Notes under the pieces: generated by a model
Seen by the model: only the letters and a program-made list of their open reading frames with translations
Databases searched by the model: none
Told to the model about the DNA's origin: nothing
Translations under genes and position numbers: made by a program
Origin: Bacteroidales bacterium
Lineage (GTDB): Bacteria > Bacteroidota > Bacteroidia > Bacteroidales > DTU049
DNA length: 10,338 nt
Assembly (NCBI GenBank): GCA_018056215.1
Contig: JAGPGB010000031.1
Location: forward strand, 1-10,338
Direction: 5' to 3'
In this document: piece after piece, positions 7,601 through 10,338 of the stretch
Layout: each line of letters opens with the position of its first letter
Numbering within the stretch: position 1 is the first letter of the stretch

Positions 7601-8161
7601 TTAGTTTTAGATACCGAAGTATATTCAAATACTGGTGGTCAATCATCTAAATCTACTCCAATTGGTGCTATTGCTAAATTTGCAGCTTCTGGTAAAAAAA
7701 TAAGAAAAAAAGATTTAGGATTAATGGCTATCTCTTATGGTTATGTCTATGTAGCTCAGGTAGCTATGGGTGCTAATATTAATCAATATTTAAAAGCAGT
7801 AAGAGAAGCAGAGGAATTTCCTGGACCATCTATTATAATAGCTTATGCTCCATGTATAGCTCATGGCATCAAAGGTGATATGGGACAATCTCAAAATCAA
7901 GAAGAACGTGCCGTCAAATCTGGCTACTGGACATTGTATCGCTATGACCCGCGTTTAGCTGATGAAGGGAAAATACCTTTCCAATTAGATAGCAAAGAAC
8001 CAGACTTTTCATTATTCCAAGATTTTCTGCTCTCTGAGGTTAGATTCTCTTCTCTAATGAGATCTAATCCACAAACTGCTAAAGAACTATTCGATGAAGC
8101 AAAAAAAGTAGCAAAATGGCGCTACGATAGATATGTGAAATTATCACAGATAATTTTCTAA
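4625..8161 (+). CDS. nifJ: Pyruvate:ferredoxin (flavodoxin) oxidoreductase
   Basis: Cytoplasmic enzyme converting pyruvate and CoA to acetyl-CoA, CO2 and reduced ferredoxin. This is the single-chain form, with all domains fused in 1178 residues. The N-terminal pyruvate-binding domain carries Y-P-I-T-P-S-S (30-36) and Arg116 in S-A-R-T. The ferredoxin domain holds two 4Fe-4S motifs: Cys693/696/699/703 and Cys748/751/754/758, each followed by Pro. The proximal cluster ligands are Cys816, Cys819, Cys844 and Cys1077. The thiamine-pyrophosphate motif starts G-D-G-W at 968 and ends near Asn1002 (N-T-G-G-Q). These positions match the Desulfovibrio africanus enzyme within a few residues. The protein ends about 100 residues after Cys1077, so it seems to lack that enzyme's extra C-terminal segment linked to oxygen stability. 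It is monocistronic: a divergent tRNA lies upstream and a strong terminator downstream. Frequent CGT, GCT and GGT codons hint at high expression. Confidence 0.98.
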   Translation: MKRDKKFITCDGNHAAAHVSYIFSEVAAIYPITPSSPMAEYVDEWAAEGRKNIFGSTVKVIEMQSEAGAAGAVHGSLQSGALTSTYTASQGLLLMIPNMYKIAGELLPGVFHVSARTVAAHALSIFGDHSDVMSTRMTGFAMLATSSVQEIMDLAPVAHLAAIKGRVPFLHFFDGFRTSHEIQKIEELDAEDFINIIDWKAIEEFRSRALNPNHPVIRGTAQNPDIFFQAREAAQPFYDKIPDLVEHYMQEITKLTGREYHPFDYYGHPEAENIIISMGSIADTIKDTVDYLMNMGEKVGLINVHLYRPFSEKYLLNVLPKSVKRIAVIDRTKEPGAMGEPLYLDIKNIFYGKPNAPEIYSGRYGLSSKDTTPSQILAIYNNLKQKEPKDHFTIGIIDDINFTSLPQEKEINISHQCIYSARFYGIGSDGTVGANKNSIKIIGETTNKYCQAYFAYDSKKSGGFTVSHLRFGDIPIRSPYLVTIPDFVACHVPAYLGKYDMLSGLKHGGTFLLNTIWDVETTKEKLPNSIKKYLAVNKIKFYVIDATKIAREIGLGNRINSIMQSAFFKITNIIPYDLAIKEMKKAVEESFGRKGEKVVQMNYQAIERGSEVIEVKVPEEWKDLPDESPIYYEQDDAPEFISQVVRVMNAQEGDKLPVSTFKGREDGTFPSGTSKYEKRGIAVTVPVWIPENCTQCNQCAYACPHAVIRPFLLTNEELANAPSGTKSIKGSGATKEYNYSLQVSVLDCTGCEVCVNVCPAKEKALVMEPLQDHLDENERFKYMDQKVGYKDTVVDKYKTVRGSQFAQPLFEFSGACAGCGETPYIKLITQLFGERMVIANATGCSSIYGGSAPSMPYTTSNRNGRGIAWGNSLFEDNAEYGFGIASGIRKIREYIKENFVKFISDSNASSELKNAMQEWIDGMYNAQNAEIATDKLLSMLSNAPQDIADFIKKYQYYLIKVSVWGIGGDGWAYDIGYGGLDHVIASGEDINILVLDTEVYSNTGGQSSKSTPIGAIAKFAASGKKIRKKDLGLMAISYGYVYVAQVAMGANINQYLKAVREAEEFPGPSIIIAYAPCIAHGIKGDMGQSQNQEERAVKSGYWTLYRYDPRLADEGKIPFQLDSKEPDFSLFQDFLLSEVRFSSLMRSNPQTAKELFDEAKKVAKWRYDRYVKLSQIIF

Positions 8162-8181
8162 AATAATTTTAAAATAATTTT
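8160..8181. repeat. 11-bp tandem duplication at the nifJ stop codon
   Basis: AAAATAATTTT occurs twice in direct, exact tandem (8160-8170 and 8171-8181). The first copy contains the last two bases of the nifJ stop codon and the second runs into the terminator stem. It is probably a slippage duplication in AT-rich DNA with no evident function. Confidence 0.7.
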
Positions 8182-8218
8182 AAAGGGTTTATCAATAAAG
8201 ATAAACCCTTTATTTTTT
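8181..8218 (+). terminator. Intrinsic terminator of nifJ
   Basis: A 13-bp perfect stem pairs 8181-8193 (TAAAGGGTTTATC) with 8200-8212 (GATAAACCCTTTA) across the 6-nt loop AATAAA, and is followed directly by TTTTTT at 8213-8218. It starts 20 nt after the nifJ stop codon. It separates nifJ from the downstream peptidase gene. Confidence 0.9.
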
Positions 8219-8338
8219 GGATAATATTTTAATATCTCATTTATCTCTCTATACTTATCAACTTTTTAGGGAATTTCAATTTTTTGCACATTCAAAGTAA
8301 ATAATTTGAGAAATTTTTCTTTAGTGATTATCTTTTAT

Positions 8339-8346
8339 TATTTTTG
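8339..8346 (+). promoter_or_regulatory. Putative -7 promoter element for the S46 peptidase gene
   Basis: TATTTTTG is a full TAnnTTTG match, 29 nt before the ATG at 8376 and downstream of the nifJ terminator. A T-run (8314-8318) lies about 20 nt upstream, in the place of a -33 element, but without TTG. The rest of 8219-8375 is AT-rich with no visible gene or structure. Confidence 0.5.
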
Positions 8347-8375
8347 CTTATAAATTAATAAAAAATAATTGTATT

Positions 8376-10338
8376 ATGAAAAGATTAATGATTATAATTG
8401 GGATTTTAAGTTTATCATTAAGTAAAAATCTTTTGGCAGATGAGGGAATGTGGCTACCAATCCTTTTAGAAGCTCAATATGATGATATGGTTACAAGAGG
8501 ATTAAAATTGTCTCCAGAGGAAATATATAGTATAAACAATTCTAGTCTAAAAGACGCTGTGGTACTGTTTGGTAGTGGATGCACAGGTGCTATTGTTAGT
8601 GAACAAGGCCTAGTAATAACTAATCATCATTGCGGATACGGATCGATAGCCAAAGTGAGCACTGTCGATAATGATTATCTGACTAATGGATATTGGTCTC
8701 AAGACTTTAAGGAAGAAATATACATTTCTGGACTTACCATATCTAGATTGATAAACATGAGAGATGTAACTGATGAAATTTTGTCTCAAATTCCAGCGGA
8801 CGCTACTGAACAGCAAAGAAAAGAAATTGTGAGCAAAATAAGTAAAAATATTGCTGCAGAAAATAAAACTAAACCTTATATAAATGCAGTAGTTAGAGAG
8901 TTTAACTATGGCAATGCATATTATTTGATGACCTATGAAGTGTTTAGTGACATACGTTTTGTAGCAGCTCCTCCCTTATTTATTGGTAATTTTGGAGGAG
9001 ATACGGATAATTGGGTATGGCCACGTCATACAGGAGATTTCTCAATTTTCCGCATTTATGTAGATCACAACAATGAACCAGCTAATTATTCAGAAAATAA
9101 TGTCCCATATAAACCAAAGTATGTAGCGCCAGTATCTAAAAAAGGCGTAAACAAAGATGATTTTATATTCGTATATGGATTCCCTGGATCGACTACTCAT
9201 TTTATGACTTCTAAAGGTATAGATATGAATGTAAATCACATAAATCCTATAGCTATAGACATTAGAACAACAAAATTGAATATTATAGAAAATGCATCTC
9301 AACATAATGATACTATAAGATTGATGTATGCTAATAAGAGAGCTGGTATAGCTAATTACTGGAAAAAAATGCAAGGCGAAACAATAGGCATCAATGCTAC
9401 TAATGCTATAGAGAAACGATATACTGAAGAACAAAAATTTATTAATTGGCTCAAAAATATCGACTCTTTAAAAAAATATTCTAATTTGCTAGATACAATA
9501 TATCAATATCATCAGCTAATTTATGACTATGAATATGTAGATAGAGTGCTGTATGAAGCTTATTTTTCTAATGAAATTACTAAATTAATTCAACGTACAA
9601 TATCTAATATTAAAGATTTACCAAAAAACGAAATAGATACTTGGCAAAATAAATGGTGCTATCAAATAAATAATTTTTTAAAAAATAATAATTTGAAATT
9701 AGAACAAAATTTATTCAATTCTACTTTTAAATATTTAGATAGCTTATCAAAATATTTTCCTGATGAAATTTTAAAAATTAAAGCTAATGCAAATAAATAT
9801 TTAGACAAATCTATTTTTACCAATATAGATAAAATATCAGAACTATGTAAAAAAAATAAAATTAATTCTAAAACAATCCAAAAAGATCCATTATATTTAT
9901 TAACAAGTGAATTATTAAACTGGTATGCTAAAGAAATATGGCCAATGGAGGACTATTATAATAATAAATTAGACAGCCTATATCGAATATATACCAGACT
10001 ACAGAGCTATTATTTGCCTCCAAACAAATATTATTATGATGCCAATAGCACTATGAGGATAGCATATGGCAATGTAAAACCATATAATCCTGCAGATGCA
10101 ATTACTTATCTTTATTATACAACAATCAACGGCATGGTAGATAAGGCATTATGGGGAGAAGCAGAAGATTACAAAATAGATAGCACGCTACTCAAATTAT
10201 ATAAAACAAGAAATTTCGGTTCATATACCAATGATAAAGGTGAGCTCCCAATAGCCTTCATAAGTACAGCACATACCACTGGTGGCAATAGTGGGAGCCC
10301 TGTATTTAACGGAAAAGGAGAACTAATTGGGCTAAATT
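8376..10338 (+). CDS. S46 family dipeptidyl-peptidase (DPP7/DPP11 type), 3' truncated by window
   Basis: Serine exopeptidase that removes dipeptides from peptide N-termini, acting in the periplasm or at the cell surface. The frame is open for 654 codons to the window end; family members are about 710-720 residues, so roughly 60 are missing. Residues 1-21 are a signal peptide (cleavage likely LLA|DEGMW, the usual mature start). The chymotrypsin-like triad is complete: His84/85 in T-N-H-H-C-G-Y, Asp221 in R-H-T-G-D-F-S, and Ser639 in G-G-N-S-G-S-P. Asn212-Trp213 (D-N-W-V-W) and Asn327 (A-N-Y-W-K) match the known substrate N-terminus binding residues of the family (Asn215, Trp216, Asn330). A divergent Lys/Asn-rich helical domain spans about 330-570. 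The residue that separates DPP7 (Gly) from DPP11 (Arg) lies just past the last visible codon (L-I-G-L-N), so the specificity is open. Its own promoter and the upstream terminator suggest independent transcription. Confidence 0.95.
   Translation, partial: MKRLMIIIGILSLSLSKNLLADEGMWLPILLEAQYDDMVTRGLKLSPEEIYSINNSSLKDAVVLFGSGCTGAIVSEQGLVITNHHCGYGSIAKVSTVDNDYLTNGYWSQDFKEEIYISGLTISRLINMRDVTDEILSQIPADATEQQRKEIVSKISKNIAAENKTKPYINAVVREFNYGNAYYLMTYEVFSDIRFVAAPPLFIGNFGGDTDNWVWPRHTGDFSIFRIYVDHNNEPANYSENNVPYKPKYVAPVSKKGVNKDDFIFVYGFPGSTTHFMTSKGIDMNVNHINPIAIDIRTTKLNIIENASQHNDTIRLMYANKRAGIANYWKKMQGETIGINATNAIEKRYTEEQKFINWLKNIDSLKKYSNLLDTIYQYHQLIYDYEYVDRVLYEAYFSNEITKLIQRTISNIKDLPKNEIDTWQNKWCYQINNFLKNNNLKLEQNLFNSTFKYLDSLSKYFPDEILKIKANANKYLDKSIFTNIDKISELCKKNKINSKTIQKDPLYLLTSELLNWYAKEIWPMEDYYNNKLDSLYRIYTRLQSYYLPPNKYYYDANSTMRIAYGNVKPYNPADAITYLYYTTINGMVDKALWGEAEDYKIDSTLLKLYKTRNFGSYTNDKGELPIAFISTAHTTGGNSGSPVFNGKGELIGLN

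Noticed and set aside
9090..9434. Antisense 114-codon frame inside the S46 gene, and a similar one at 8610-8816
   Set aside because: Both mirror conserved S46 motifs on the other strand. Their translations are low-complexity Ile/Tyr/Phe-rich strings with no recognisable domain.

Overview
The window reads as chromosomal DNA of an AT-rich, anaerobic member of the Bacteroidetes, most likely Bacteroidales. The taxon is inferred from four things. There is a lineage-typical gene order (coaX, outer-membrane protein, TPR protein, lptC). An S46 dipeptidyl-peptidase is present. Several promoter -7 elements fit the Bacteroidetes consensus TAnnTTTG. Translation starts lie behind A/T-rich leaders with no Shine-Dalgarno sequence. 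Anaerobic metabolism is suggested by a complete single-chain pyruvate:ferredoxin oxidoreductase.

Left part (1-4147, minus strand): four tightly packed genes are read right to left. They are coaX (type III pantothenate kinase), an outer-membrane beta-barrel protein starting inside the coaX stop codon (ATGA overlap), a secreted TPR protein, and an LptC-like lipoprotein. Gaps are 27 nt or less, so they probably form one transcript. The set mixes CoA synthesis with envelope functions, with LptC serving LPS transport. The first 149 bases are AT-rich and carry one promoter-like site for a gene beyond the left edge.

Middle (4195-4443): two minus-strand tRNA genes, tRNA-Phe(GAA) and tRNA-Arg(CCT), are separated by a hairpin terminator and a second promoter-like element. 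They therefore look like separate transcription units. The Arg unit could read on into coaX.

Right part (4625-10338, plus strand): a 1178-residue pyruvate:ferredoxin oxidoreductase with all cluster cysteines and the thiamine-pyrophosphate motif is followed by a strong intrinsic terminator. An S46 family peptidase (DPP7/DPP11 type) then begins with its own promoter and is cut by the window end just after the catalytic serine. Such peptidases supply dipeptides to amino-acid fermenters, and the oxidoreductase turns pyruvate into acetyl-CoA and reduced ferredoxin. Together they suit a fermentative, peptide-using lifestyle, but they are not one operon.

I found no mobile element, CRISPR array, toxin-antitoxin pair, phage gene or defence system. 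The window looks like ordinary core genome, and its points of interest are details of gene starts, transcription-unit boundaries and family assignment.
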